Positions 38,887 to 52,227 are shown, counted from the stretch's first letter. The stretch is 64,000 nucleotides of DNA from Pyxicephalus adspersus (GCF_032062135.1 NC_092862.1:93853201-93917200), one strand, 5' to 3'. Program-made: numbers and translations. Notes: a model not told the origin generated them from the letters alone.

Positions 38887-39170
38887 CCTCCATGGCGGTC
38901 TGATTATGACAAAAGTTTTGAATGTCAAAGCAGTACATTCTGCTTAAATGTCCCGCCAGGTCACGTCCCTTAGCGCACCACCGTCGCACGCTCACACATT
39001 CCATTGATCATGCCGGAGACGCGAGGCAAGGGGACACAGATGCAAGGCAAGCATTGACGAAGGACGGCGTTTGGCTGATGGAGACCAGGTAAGCCTTTTA
39101 CAATGCCACCCCGAGTGTGGCTTGGGGTTACCACTTTTGGTACTGAAAATTAACCCCAAGCCACACATGG
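38887..39170 (+). mobile_element. TTAA-flanked MITE, copy with lost right end
   Basis: TTAA at 38883-38886 precedes CCTCCATGGCGGTCTGATTA, the family's left end. The internal GAGACCAGGTAAGCC, GAGTGTGGCTTGGGGTTACC and AAAATTAACCCCAAGCCACA segments match the 11.2-kb element. After CCACACATGGG the expected ACCACCAGGGAGGTTAA end is absent. Confidence 0.75.
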
Positions 39171-39257
39171 GCCAGAAACACCATTTTCATTAAAGTTGAA
39201 AGATACAGCTCAAACGTCATCAGGGTTTATCTTTCCTCAGCCAATTACTAGAGAGTA

Positions 39258-39629
39258 CTAGTGGTGATGAATGGGAAGCCTTGTCCTCATCTCTAGTGCC
39301 CGGGAATCGCACACTGACAGAAGGATTCCCGCAGCTGTACTCATGAATGAATGCAGCCGTGGGAATCATCACAGGATAATTCCCACAGCTGCATTCATTC
39401 ATAAGCACAGCCGGGAAACTCCTGTGTTCTTGGATAGAGAATCTCTTTTCAAGAACACATACTACAGTTTTGGTAGGGCTCCGCTCCCCTGATTGCTCTT
39501 GCAGGTCCTGAAAAATTTGAATTCGACGTCCGTATTTACAAAGCCGTTCTCGCTTACATGTTCGGTAAGCGAGAAAGGCCTGATTCGTTGTGAGATCGAA
39601 TTTACAAATCTCGCTCACTCATCCCTACC
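39258..39629. mobile_element. MITE built from tandem and inverted TTCCCRCAGCTG modules
   Basis: The left end GTGGTGATGAATGGGAAG loosely matches the inverted right end GTAGGGATGAGTGAGCGAG. Inside, ATTCCCGCAGCTG, its inverse near CAGCCGTGGGAAT, and again ATTCCCACAGCTGCATTCAT alternate in orientation at about 39326-39415, each joined by TCATGAATGAATG-type spacers. The right third repeats GCGAGA and TCTCGCT motifs in opposite orientations. No coding capacity. Confidence 0.55.
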
Positions 39630-42600
39630 GACAAGTACACCTTGATCAGGATCAGGATAAGCAAATTTAGACCTAAAACAACATTCACCAGACAAGACAA
39701 ATGGGGGGTGGGGGGAGGGTTAATGGAGGATTTTAGCTTGGGGGTCTATTTTAATTCATCCCAAATGATTTGCCTCTTTTTTTTATACTTGAACTCCTGA
39801 ACTCCTGGTATTCTGATCATGACATTTCAAATACAGTTTTGCACATACACACTAATTCTTCATTCATCTTATTGCCCATATATGTATTCTATCTGCCTTT
39901 GTCCCACAGAAATGTCATCTGTGTAAAAAAACACTACATTGCCTTTTAGTTCCATTCAAGTTTAGTGCTGATAGCAGCCATTATGCATGATTACCTAACA
40001 TCCTATTTAGAGTGAGAGATGTACATTTCAGAAAAAAACATTTTCACCTAGGGCCATTTCAGTCCGACAATGTAATGCATAATTCGAGGGGTTCAAATGC
40101 AGTCCCAACTTTTCCCATTCAAGTGACATGTTATTTTTGGCTGAATGGATGTTGTTTAAAAATTTGTGCTGCAGATGGGTCTAAATCTGGTTACCTGCAG
40201 TGTGGTTTGATGCTACCAGGTGCACAGGAGCGAAACCTCTGCACAGTTAGCAAATAACTATTCCACAGCATTAACAAAATTATCTACATTTAAATATCTA
40301 CATTTATATTATTGGTAAAAAAAAAGAAGAGAATTCAACACACTGTTAATGGATTGCATCCTAAATAAAGCCAACAGCCCCAACAACATATTAGCATTTG
40401 TCAGGAGGATCAAACATAATTTTGGTTCCTTGAATTACCATCTGCTAAGGGTACATATTAAATGCAAAATCTGTTTACTTTGATTTAGATTATCACACTG
40501 TCTCTTATTTTAGTAAGATGTACCGTATTCATGGTGTCTCTTGTTGCAAACCAACCACATCGTATGCCAGAAGAAGTAAATATTTGATAAGATATGTTGC
40601 AGTAGTTGCCAATATTTCCTTAAGGATGGTCGTCAGTGCACTTCTTATTAAATATTAATATTAATATTTTATTCTGAGCACATTGTCAGTACCTGTTTAT
40701 CCCTTAGTCAAGTATGTTAGCAGCTCACTAAAAGATGACATATGGTATAAAAGAAATATTTTATTCTGGTTAAAAAAAGGTGTCTTTTAATAATGTTATT
40801 TATCAGACTGTTATATAACTGTAACTAGTAATACTAGAGACATATATAGAATTCACAGGGCCATCTAGCAAAATTTTGATGGGCCTGCATTTACAACAAT
40901 TTATATTCCTAGTCATTGGTGCTCTATAGAAAGCCATTCACTCTCTCAGCATTAAACAGCTAAACCTCCTCACTAGTAAAAGCATCTGATAAATTATTGG
41001 ACTGTGAAAAATCCTCCTCCCCAGTTCTTTACACTGATCAAAAGCCCTCTTGTTGTCCAATACAGTTCCTTCACGGCCATATAGTTCTTACAAGCCTCCA
41101 CATGGTGATCCACAATCTCTACTCCATAGAAACTAAAGTTTTCATTTACTTTACTAATAACGCCCAACAAACCCTAAACAGCTAGTATATATACAGTTTG
41201 GAATAAATGGATCTGTTATATTAGACTGTATGTTTGTTGTATAACAACAATTCTAAAATTGCAGCAGGACAAAGGGTGTAAAAAAATATTTTTTACATGG
41301 GTCTTCTCACGATAATACATCCCAGATTTTTTAGATTTGTAAAGGCATTGAAACATACAGACATGGATTTACTGTTCTTAATCACTACATTAAACTCTCA
41401 ACAGCCTCCAACCTACCCATCGACTCCATAGTTCAGTAACTATGCCTGAGGCTGCTTTTCTTGCAAGAAATTATCAAAATTATCTGAAAGCCTGGATCCA
41501 ACTGTGTTCTCACACATTTTATATGACATAGATATCCACAAAAAGTAGTTTATGACAGTTTGCTTCATATAGATTTCCTGATAACATTTATTGAGTTTTC
41601 TCAGACTGCTTTGCAAGCCATTACAACTAAAAAAAACACTTTAACCCTTTTTAGTTAAATTTTGACTGCCCACATGCCCTAGCTGCAAATGCTCACTTGC
41701 TCGTTTAGTGTTAAAGTTCAGAACTAGAAGTGCTTATCAAAGTTATATTCAATATGCATTTTAACATGCTTGTTTGCTTATTAGATTCATTTTGAGTGTT
41801 TATGGAGACCCAGTGATATTGTTACTCACATTGTTAGTATGAAATTTAAATAAAGAGAAAAGAAAAGAAAAGAAAAGACAGAGTTAAATGGAAAGAGATG
41901 AAAGACATTTAGGGAAATGTATTATACTACAGCACTAAAATACCCCAATTAGGGTTAGGAATTATTAGGATATCTGAACTATTAGTTTACAGGATATATA
42001 TATGTGCCTGTAAAAAGTGGTACAAAGATATATTTCATATTAATATAGTGAGAAAATATTAGTGTACTTGTCAGAGTTTAGGAATTTTCTAGAATGCTTA
42101 TACCATTGTAAATAAATGTCAGATGGTTAGAAATAAAAACAGTGGCTTTTTACAAATGGCAAAGCAGTTCCAGCATAGAAGACTTTATCTAAATGGAACA
42201 TGGAAACAAGATAAAACATGGCCATAGCTGACAATTTTATGACATTTTGTGTACTATTCTTTAATAATGCTGTTGTTGTGTGTATGAACGTTATCTAACT
42301 AAAAAAGACAAGCAGAGCAAAAAAAAGAGTAAAGGGTTCATAAAGTAGTAATTCTGACATTCACCGAAATACTGAAACCTGGTTGAGAATTGTTCAGGGT
42401 AATTTGTTTTGAATGGCAGTGATTGATTCTCCACCAGAGAATGTTTTGGAGAATATCAGACCCCTTTGAGTACATACAAGTATGCATCATTCAAGCTCAT
42501 ACTTGCCTTAACTGCCATATTTACCATTACAATATCAGGTCAGTCAAACAAGCAATTACCTTTGTGTATTTACACTATTGAGTATATTCAGTTATGTATT

Positions 42601-43233
42601 GCAAGGTGCAATGACTGTGCACAATCTTCAATTATATTTGTTATTCATTTTTAGTATCCTTGTCACTGTGTATTTTTAAGTATTGCATTTGTTTGATTCA
42701 TGAGTAGTTGTGTTGATGGGGGGAGATATTCTTATTCTTGTGACAGCCCTCACTAAAATTGCAGGCTCACTGAGTGCCCAGGTATGCTTCAGACCAATGC
42801 ACCGCTGTGCATCCCTACGTCTGACAAATGAACTCTGAATGCTGTGTTGTATGGTACATACTCTTCACTGATGCACTCTCTAAAGAAAAGCTGACCGTCT
42901 TCCAGTTCAGGACACATGTCTGTGTAAAGGCATCCTGACATACTAACACTTATCCCACTAGTGATCTGCTGCTTCTCCTTCTACAAATATATTGCATCAG
43001 CTAATAAAATACCTGGTCATTTAGGTATAGGTGAAAAATGACCTCCTCCAATGTGACAGTGCTTTGGCTTGGCATGCAATTATTAGGCCTGTCACATTTT
43101 GGAAGGGGTGATGCCACTGTTCCCTCTAGACATCAGCTCCATTTGACACTGTTTTTTTTTTATGGCAGATGGAACAAATAAAGCAAATAAAGGAATAAAG
43201 AAACAGGAAAACACTGGTTTGGTGAGTATCGGT
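39630..43233. other. AT-rich non-coding stretch with (AAAAG)n
   Basis: A short (AAAAG)n tract lies at about 41855-41878. CAGGGCCATCTAGCAAAATT at 40857-40876 faintly resembles the hAT-like repeat at 22.94 kb. No gene is supported. Confidence 0.45.
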
Positions 43234-43441
43234 GGGTCAGATAAATTAAAGCGCTCCAAGGCTGAAAAAGACACCCTTTCATCAGTGAACCTGGTTAATC
43301 CAGCAAACCTGAAATAGATCTGGTCCAAGATTAAAAACATTTGCTAACAAATAGAAATTACTTTTAAGAAATCTATTCCATGTTTGCTGGATCACCCAGT
43401 ATATCTTCTCCAGTCTTGGAGGGCTTTAATAAATCAGGCCC
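43234..43441. mobile_element. Foldback MITE, copy 3
   Basis: Inverted halves: the left begins GGGTCAGATAAATTAAAGC and the right ends GCTTTAATAAATCAGGCCC. It contains CCAGCAAACCTGAAATAG with its inverse CTATTCCATGTTTGCTGG, and the spacer ATTTGCTAACAAATAG. Same family as copies 1 and 2. Confidence 0.78.
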
Positions 43442-46400
43442 AGTGGGTCATACTCTTGACCAAGGTTATTATTGTCTCAACAGTTGCTAAGTGGTATTAA
43501 ACAATTTCAATTAAGTTTTCATATTAGGCAAGTTTAGACAAAGTGTTTGCTTTCGGTCTGCATTCTGTGTTCAAAAAATGCAATGGAAGAGTTTCATTTA
43601 AATAATCCTTTTGTTTTAAGATTGAAATATGTCTGTGGGACTCCTGATTGTGCATAGTAAATAAAGCAAACATAAATTGTGAAAGTAAGGCAACAGCATA
43701 CACAGTTAAAGAGGGCTTATTATTACCCCTTCATAAGCCTATACAAAATGGGTTATCTTTAAAGCTACAACCAGTGGCTTAAACATCTCCACCGCCATTC
43801 TCCTAAAATTCAATTTATATGACTATGACTTATAGTACAGTTGGCTAATAAATGTATTAGCTAATTTGTAATCCAAAAATACCTACCCTATTGTTCACAG
43901 TTTTGTACCATCAGACTTTATCACCACTGATCAGACATCTATAAAGTAGATTCATATTGGTACTGTACATTTGGAATACTTAGTATGAACTTCCATTCTG
44001 TTACATGAAATTCCCTTTAGGTTTGGCCATAGAGCTAGTCAATAATCAATCTTTAAATAATCCCTGACACCATTTTCATAAATAATATAGTTTACTTAGT
44101 GGCTCAGTCAATGGTTTTATCTTAATAAAAAGCCTTTCCAGCTATGCCTTTGCAAAGCACAAAGAAAGGTCATTAATGTAATTCTAAACCAAACCTTCAA
44201 AAACTGGTATGTGGGATCAGGGTAATTGATAATCTTGTTGTTAAGTCTTACTCAGAATTTTAAGTGTCTCTTTATGTGTCTGCTTTTTCTGAGCAGTTTA
44301 TCATTTTAATGAGAACAGAATCTAATCCGATTTTACAGAAATTTGCTGTATTACTTTTTTCCCCAGCACACTGGTAGGCACAGAGAATTTACTGCTTTAT
44401 TATGTCATTTCATATTTCTTAAAATTGACATCATTTTTTGATTTGACAAGTTTTATTTTTCCAATGGCTGCAACCATCTTTTTTACTTTTTATTATTATT
44501 ATCAATAATATTACTTGTTTTAAGCATTTTTTTTGCTTTTAAACTTTTTAATTTAACTAAAAACAGCAATAATCACCAATTAAAGCGTTACTTAATATGA
44601 ACGGGTAGAGTAGCAGTTGGAGATTTAAAGTTTATTAACAGTTAATAAAAAAATTTGACAAAAGTATTAATAAGCAAATTTACAGAACACTGGAAAAAAA
44701 GGTTTACAGTACACTATCTTTTAGTATTACCAACAAGTAAAATTCTCATCTGTTCTTAAAAAAAATCTCACAAGAGCCTGTTATGAATTTACAAGTATTT
44801 CTTGATCTACACATGCATGTTTTTTTCTATTTTAGAGCATGTTTATATAAAGTGTACTGAGTTCTAAGGTGCTGCAATCCCTTATCATGGATTTACAGAA
44901 AGGTTTAAAATTCTGTCCAGAGGACAGAAGAGCAAAAGAATGTGTGCACCCACAGCCATTCAGATTGCACATTTGCATGCAATTTGGGCACTGTGCCACT
45001 TCAGTACACACAGAAATTTTATAAGGAGAAGGGGTGATGTGGATTTCCAATGCTTCCAGAAGCATGAACTTCACCAAAAAACCTTGTCTCGGACTGCTTT
45101 TAAAGATACACTGCAAATTCAAAATACATAATAAGCATGTTCCAGTTATACTTTATGTTGTATGTTGTAGCTACAACATACTGTATGTTGTAGCAAAAGG
45201 ATATTGCATTATTATTTTTTTTTTTCAATTTAGGACGTAAATTTTAAAATAGGTAATCTTGCTACAGGTAAACCTTCCCCTGTGATTACTATGGTAGATG
45301 ATTGCATTTGATTATGCTACACTAAACTTCATTGTAAAAAAAGGCATTTTTTTGTGTCATTACATCACATGCTGCATTGTGCACCACAATCTGTCTACTG
45401 CCTGCAGAGTTATTGCAGGTTGCCAGTCTTCTCATGAAGTACCGTAATTGCAGCAAGAGACACAGAAGATTTGGCTGTGATCCTAAAATTAACACTAATG
45501 ATTATAGGAAAATGAAATTTCTGGAGTCAAACCTAACAATCCAGTCTTAGACCTCCTGAAACTGTGCCATCATAAAAGCATTTCACATCTAAATATAGCC
45601 CCAGGGATAGAAGAAAGAATGACAGGGGGTTTCAGAAGTCTAAAAAGGGTACTTCTACTGGAGTTTTATATATGTACAATAGGTTATTTATTTTTTAGAC
45701 TACTTTAACCTTATGGCCTCATCTATGGTACCAAGCCTCTGTATGTGATTCAACGGGTAGACAGGTTACTCAATAGAGTTGGCCTAATCCTATTGGGTAT
45801 AATGATGTAATACAGTAAATGGAAGATGGAGTATCTTGAACAGTTAGTTCAGAGTACTCTGGTATAAATTGAAGGGAAGGATCTGAACATTTGTTACTTT
45901 TTATACTGCTTGTGCTATTTTTAACACCAAGAGTAGCTACACTCATTTGTTAAAAGAAAGTGTTCCACCATTATTTTCAGTCTGATATAATTCATTGAAG
46001 GGTTACAACCTCACCAAAAAGTTATTTCTGCACCCAGCTAGGAAGAATTTTCTGTACTCACTGACCCAAAGACACAACAGAAAACAAGAGAAAATCACTA
46101 CTAAGTGAACATAATATGTCCCTGTAACGGGCTGCCAACTGGAGTGATGTCACTTATCTATTACCCTAATGATAACTCATGTTGGTTTTCCTACTAACTT
46201 CCTATATAACAACAGCCATCATGACAAACAGACGTAGTGATTCTCATAAAAAACAATAAAAGCTTCAAATAGGGACTAATCCTTTTTTACATTATTAATT
46301 TATTTTTAATGGCTTTAACAATCTTGGCTTTTTTACTATTCAATGGGAACCAAACTATATTATAAAAACAGCATCTAAGAAAATGCAGGCTGCTGATCTA

Positions 46401-47018
46401 GGGGAGATTTCTGGGTAATGCAGCGGGATTGCTTAAGTATTTATAATAGGTTTGGGGAGTATACGATGTAAAAAAAAAAAAGAAACGGAGGGGTAAAGAT
46501 ATTAGTTGAATGTAAAATGAGTAAAAAGGTTTGTAACAGCAGTGAGTAAAAGGATGCATGTGAAACAAGCAAATGAGGATGCATAGAGCTCAACTTGTAG
46601 ATCAAGAATGATAATGAGTTTGAGTTAAAAATATGATACTAAAACCAGAAACCTGTCATTCATAACAGGGGAATTTTAGGGGATATTCTTGAGAGATTCA
46701 TACAAAACTCTGCAGTGATTACTATTTATTTGATCTTCTAAAAGCAATATATTTCTTTATTACTGTCTAAAAATGTATTTATTATTATTTCTTTGTAACC
46801 TTTCAACCAACAAGTTGATACAGAGATATATTCTAACTGGCCAATCAATGTGCTCTTTTTTCATTCTCAAAGTTATTTTCAGCTTTCTCACATCATGTTA
46901 CTATATTTAGGTTAAACCTGTCTCAGTTTGCTTCCGACAAAAGGTCTTTTCTTTTTTAATCCTTGAATTCATAATGGATATTTAAACCCTTCATGGTGTG
47001 CAGTACATTCTAACCATA
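43442..47018. other. AT-rich non-coding stretch with a small palindrome
   Basis: A perfect 20-bp palindrome, TATGTTGTAGCTACAACATA, lies at 45161-45180, followed by another TATGTTGTAGC. No gene or element is supported; the frames around 44832-45240 lack domains. Confidence 0.5.
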
Positions 47019-47054
47019 CCCCCCCCCCCCCCCACACACACACACACACACACA
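47019..47054. repeat. (C)15 (CA)n simple repeat
   Basis: A run of 15 C passes directly into about 10 CA units. Confidence 0.97.
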
Positions 47055-47935
47055 ATAAAAAGCAAACACATAAAAATACTTTTCTACTTATTCATTACTT
47101 TAAGTCCTCATCTTTTCTGTTTTATAAAATAACTATATGTACAGCAAAACAAATTGGATGTGACTTTGCATGTTATTGAAATCATTTTTTGAAATGGTTT
47201 TATTTCGGATCTCATAATAAAATTTGTGGAGTAAAGAATGTTATCTTGTGCAATGTGAGACTGTTTTATTATTTATATTTAGACAACGAACCATTTTCTC
47301 GACAATCAACTGAAAGAATGGAATCAAGGCTGACATGTTAAATTCCCTTAAATGGGGTTTCTATTTTTGCCAGTGACCTTGAGACTTTGTATGAATCGAA
47401 ACAATACACTGCACATTCTTTTTCCTATTGAATTTTAAGTATTTACACAAATAAATTATCACTGTTCAGAAACCAATAAAACCAAAAAGACTGATGACTT
47501 ATGAAAGTATCCAAATAATGAAACAAATGACTACAGAAAACTAAAATCAATTGTGGGTTTTTCAGTTTCTATGGCTAATCATAAATGCAGAAATGTCCCT
47601 GATGTCCAGCACAAATAAACATGAAAAAGTGAATACTAAATGAATTTAGTCTAATAAATGAAGTGATGGGATTAGTGACAGTTTACACGATTTAAGGGTT
47701 GTTGTTGTCTGGTTTTAGGCTTGAGTCAATGGCATCAGTTTGAGACCTGAGTTTTACCAGCAAATATTTGGTAAGCACAGCCCCATGAATACAGGGGAGT
47801 GTGGCTGGGGGCACAAATCTGTAATCGTGATGGGACCATCATTTTTATTTTTTTTAGCTTTATTTACTCCTGTAACGTATTAGAACTAGAATACTTAGTG
47901 CTGACAGCACACTGGAGATCCGGACCTCGGCTCAA

Positions 47936-48094
47936 TAGGGATGCTCAGTGAGATGCAAAAAATTTTTATGCAAATCACATTCAAATTTCATGCAGATTGC
48001 ATTGACTTGAAGTTGAGCCAAAAATGCAAGCATAGCATTTGGTTTGATTCAGTGCATAAAATGGAATTCTCTGCATATTATTGACCATCCCTAC
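47936..48094. mobile_element. Short TIR-like element with GGGATG ends
   Basis: The left edge ATAGGGATGCTCAGTGAGAT resembles the inverted right edge GTAGGGATGGTCAATAATAT. The 159-bp interior repeats GCAAATCACATT and GCAGATTGCATT motifs. No target duplication is clear, so the call is tentative. Confidence 0.4.
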
Positions 48095-48790
48095 CACTCA
48101 ACACAGATTACAAAGCTTTCGATTACCAGCATTCCCACCAGCTGAGCAGCATTACTGACTGGAGCACTTTAAAGGTGTGAATCAGAGGTTGTGTTCCTCA
48201 ACATTCTGCTAGCACAGGGCATTTTACCAAAGGTGCAGCATAACAGTAGATTATATATTACTATTGATGCATCTATTGCTAAATACCATGTGCACTGTGC
48301 TTTGGATCTTTGGCGGTCCAGCATACCCCCTGCACAGAGCTCCAATTACCAGTGTTCATTCCCACTGAGCATCCCTGTTGATTGAAGCTCTATACAGAAG
48401 ATGTGTCAGACCCATTTTAGTCTAATAAACAACTCACAGCATTGTTGACTAAAACACTATGCAAGTGGTTTCAGCGGGTGTACTTGACAGTATATATTAA
48501 GTAGAGGTTCAGATCTCCAACATTTTGCCAGCATGGGGCATTTTAACAAAAGCTATAGCATAATAGTACATTAAGAATGAAATGACTCACACATCTATTA
48601 CTTTTTATACATTAGAGAAATAAAAAGAAAGCTTCTATTAGTCTTCAAAAGTATACCTGCATATTATGAGGACAAAGGACTACAACACTGCTCAGTAATA
48701 AATTCAGTCCCCCTGCTCAGTAATAAATTCCTCCTAACAAATAGCATGTCTAGAGTGCTCAGTGGCACAATCCACACATAGAAACCTAAC
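48095..48790. other. Non-coding stretch without recognisable features
   Basis: Two imperfect direct repeats share CATTTTACCAAAGGTGCAGC (about 48220) and CATTTTAACAAAAGCTATAG (about 48539), each preceded by CCAGCAT- or CTAGCAC-type text about 15 bases upstream. Similarity also covers their flanks, suggesting an old local duplication. No gene is supported. Confidence 0.4.
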
Positions 48791-48792
48791 TA

Positions 48793-49125
48793 AAGCTACG
48801 TACACACGTCAGATTTTTATCGCCCGATAATCGGCATCGGCCAATTATCGGGCGAAAATCTGCCGTGTGTACAGTCGGTGTCGTCCATCGTCCGGACGAC
48901 CGACCTGCCGGATCCACGGACGATGGACGACAGCCGATCCTAATGAAAGGGAAGGGGAGAGCGCGCAGCAGGGTGCCGCTCCGTCGCTCTCCCCCTCCCC
49001 TCTCCATAGAGCATGAACGGTGCTGTATGTACAGCACCGTTCATGCATCGTGCACTCCCTTGTCGTTGGAAAGGATCGTGAAAGATCCTTTCCAACGACA
49101 AAAATTGGAAGTGTGTACGCAGCTT
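48793..49125. mobile_element. TA-flanked MITE made of four hairpins
   Basis: TIRs are AAGCTACGTACACACGTC on the left and, inverted from the right, AAGCTGCGTACACACTTC. TA lies outside both ends (48791-48792, 49126-49127), which fits a Tc1/mariner-type origin. Inside are four hairpins in series with exact arms: 48820-48831 with 48844-48855; 48880-48894 with 48917-48931; 49011-49027 with 49030-49046; and 49060-49077 with 49084-49101. The first is extended by imperfect pairing into the left TIR. Short frames of 67-93 codons on both strands are by-products of the symmetry. I recall TIRs of this kind from ranid frogs. Confidence 0.85.
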
Positions 49126-49390
49126 TATTGTTCGGGAATATGGTAACAATGAGTAACTGGGGCAGTTATGGAAGGGATGCTTAGACAAAAGCTCCTAATT
49201 ACTTCTCAAATGGCAAAGAGGCCCTGTAGAAAACACGACTTTACCAAGACCAGGGAGAGGGCTATGTAGCCCTATCATTATAAGTGTAGTTGTAATTGAA
49301 TTTATTCTGCATTTTTGTCTTTTAGTCTTACATGAATTAATAAAACTTAATTAAAGGTGGCTTCTACTCTCCACTTTGCTCCATTACTGA

Positions 49391-49918
49391 ATATGGGGGG
49401 GTGCTGAGAAGTTCCTGGCTTTGCCTTCTTCCAGATAAAATAGAAAAATGAGTGTGGGGGCATATGACAGCCTAATATCTTAGTATGTAACTGTGCAAAT
49501 ATCAAGTCTTTGCGGTTCAAAATTGTTTTTCTTTTAGTGAGAAGCTGTGATGGCACAGGCACAAGCAAGTTTCACAGCGTTGGACTTATGAGCCGTCATG
49601 AACTTTTTGTTTCTCCAGTGCTGGAAGGACACTTCTCCCCCAGTGTTTGTGACATCTCAGTGTGAATGTCCTTTGCTGATTTTCACTGGAGAAACAAAAA
49701 CTTCATGATGGGCCGTAACTCCAACAGCGTGAAACTTGCTTGTGCTTTTGCCATCACAGCTTCTCACTAAAAGAAAAAATAGTTTTATGAATGGCAAAGA
49801 CCTGATATTTGCACAGTTACATACTAGGATATTAGGCTGTCATATGCCCCCACACTCATTTTTCTATTTCATCTAGAAGGGGGCTAAGCTAGGAACTTCT
49901 CAGCACCCCCTCGTGTAT
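49391..49918. repeat. Long inverted repeat (foldback element), arms of about 230 bp
   Basis: The arms 49391-49620 and 49684-49918 are reverse complements at roughly 90% identity by eye, with small indels, around a 63-nt spacer. Shared text includes GGGGGTGCTGAGAAGTTCCT, AAATAGAAAAATGAGTGTGG and TTTTTGTTTCTCCAGTG. The spacer itself starts CTGGAAGGACA and ends TGTCCTTTGCTG, so pairing partly continues. No coding capacity and no clear target duplication. Either a foldback transposon or an inverted duplication. Confidence 0.9.
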
Positions 49919-50869
49919 ATATATAAAAAAAACTTGTATTGTTAAAAAAAACATTATGTCATCAGGTATTAGGAGTTGCCGTAGACACAAAGTGTGTCAA
50001 CAGGCAGTTCAGTGAGGAAGCATTGCCACCTGTGAAAAGCAAGACTCTGAGGAAGATTTTAGGTGTTTGTGCCATGGTACAGATTCTTTAATTCAAATGA
50101 AAACCACAATAATACTAAGCTATTGTTGTGTCATCATATTTTCATTTCTTGGTTAACACTTAGTTCTCCTTTCACAATATTATTATTTAAAATCAAATCA
50201 AATGATGTTTCAGGGCATAACGAGACATATTAATGTTTTTTGAGTAATGACCATCTACTTTCTAGGCTGGAAATTAAACTCCTGTTCCCTAAGGCCAACT
50301 CCTACACCAGTGGACTGGCTACAATTAGAATTTCATTAACAGACATATCAGACATCGCAGACAAAGAAGACACACCAAGCTTGGGGTGGTGAGGCCAAAA
50401 GGAACTGCTCTGTATTAGTACACCTTTGTTCAGCCAGCTATCTATAGACTGCAGACCCACAGTTATTAAACAGTGCACTTTGTATTTTTTTTCCTGCATT
50501 TAAACATCACTGACATCTTCCATGCATGTCACTGTTTCTCAACAAGGCTCATAATCAAATGTCTTTCCAAAATAATATATAATTATCATATTATAATTAG
50601 AATGTAATTTTTCATGTTTATAAGGCTGATTTAGCAAACCAATAAACATACGTGCGTAGGTAGGGTGGTCCTTTGAAGAAAATTTGACAGGAAACCTAAA
50701 GATGTATTTCCTGACTTCCATCTGAAAACTCTACTTGCCTGGCTTTATATGATTTCAGTGCTCTAGAAGTAATTGAAGATGAACCAGAATTCTGTCTTTA
50801 AGGAGCACAAAGTCAAAACGTCCTGTCTGCATATAGAGTCTAGGTCAGTGGCTCATAAAGTGTTAATAG
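49919..50869. other. AT-rich non-coding stretch
   Basis: No supported feature was found. Confidence 0.5.
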
Positions 50870-51480
50870 AATTGCATAGTTTCATAGTTGGTCAATTTGA
50901 AAGACAATATTCAAAACTATCTATCTAATTTAACTAATAGGAAAATTAAAATATAAACTAAAACTGTGCATATACAGAACCTTAAAACCACAGCTGATCC
51001 AGAAGAATGAACTCTTGTAAGGCTTATTTCAAATTGGCCCAACAGGGAATTATTTTCTTGCAGATGCCCTTAAATAATCAGATATTCCCTGGAATAACAA
51101 TCTGCAGCATTACTACTTTTTCATATTGATAGCTGGTTATATTTTGTGCATTTAAAGGACATATCTAGCTTTTTTTAAAACGATATACATAATTGGCTTG
51201 AACCATCTCCTGAAGAAATCTATTCCACTGCTTCACAGCTTTTACCATGAAGAAGTGCTTTTGTATGCAAAGGTTAAACCCTTTTGTCCTTCAGACACAA
51301 TGAATGCTCATTAGTTATCAGCAATGATCTTAAAGTGAACAACTTTGTAGCAAATGCACTATAATGACCATTTATGCATTTGCACCGGGTGATCATATCC
51401 CATATCCTCCTAAGGGATCAACTATACATTTTAGGAGATATCCGCAATAGCACCCTATATATTTCTTTCCCTAAAGTTAT
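50870..51480 (+). repeat. Degraded interspersed repeat, family uncertain
   Basis: Phrases such as ATAGTTTCATAGTTGGTCAA, TCTATTCCACTGCTTCACAG, ATGAAGAAGTGCTTTTGTAT and GGGTGATCATATCCCATATC, in this order, resemble a dispersed repeat I recall from frog genomes. No ends or coding motif can be defined, so this is a memory-based resemblance. Confidence 0.35.
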
Positions 51481-52227
51481 ACAAAACTCAGTATTACACT
51501 CTTTTATTACACAAAATGGTATACACTTGATTCTATGCTGCTGCTGTAAACAATTTATTATAAAATATTCAATTGTCAATTTAATGGTCACAGTGAAATC
51601 CAATCCGGTGGAGTGTAAAAAATATTTTCTGCAGTGAAGGAATTTTAAATTTCAGTAATATCTAAAGCAAGGATGAGATTTCTTTTTCTTTTTTAAACCT
51701 TGAAAATCTCTGGAGATTTCTCAGCTCACCATCTCTGCCTGTACAGCTGTAGAAAGGCTCTTTTGCATCATAAATTATTCATATGTGCTATTTTCCATCA
51801 TTAACATTGCTTGAGCTATCCAAACAAGTATTGAATTTTTCTGTGTTTCGCTTCCATTTAGTTTTCAAGGCAGATTTCACTCCACTTACTACCCATTAGC
51901 CATTTTATTTAGTTTGGATTGAAAAAAATATGTTATCAAAGAATAATGAAGCATTATTGAATGTGGTAAAATCTGAAAAAATATAGGCAAATGCTTGCAT
52001 ACTAGTATCACTGTAAAACAACAGCACTTGACACACCGTATTACATCACTAACATACAAGGAGTAAATAACTTTGAAAACTACCAGCTTTGCTATAACCT
52101 TGAAGCAAAATAACTTTAAATGTCATGATTGTATATAGTAGAAAATATTTTCAAATATCTACTTTAAAAGAAAGCTGTAAATTGTGATATGATTGTGTTC
52201 CCACTAATCAGTTGTTTTATATATAGT
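51481..52227. other. AT-rich non-coding stretch
   Basis: No supported feature was found. Confidence 0.5.

Noticed and set aside
48786..49188. Several overlapping frames on both strands
   Set aside because: They result from the hairpin symmetry and GC content of the MITE, with no domain or start context.
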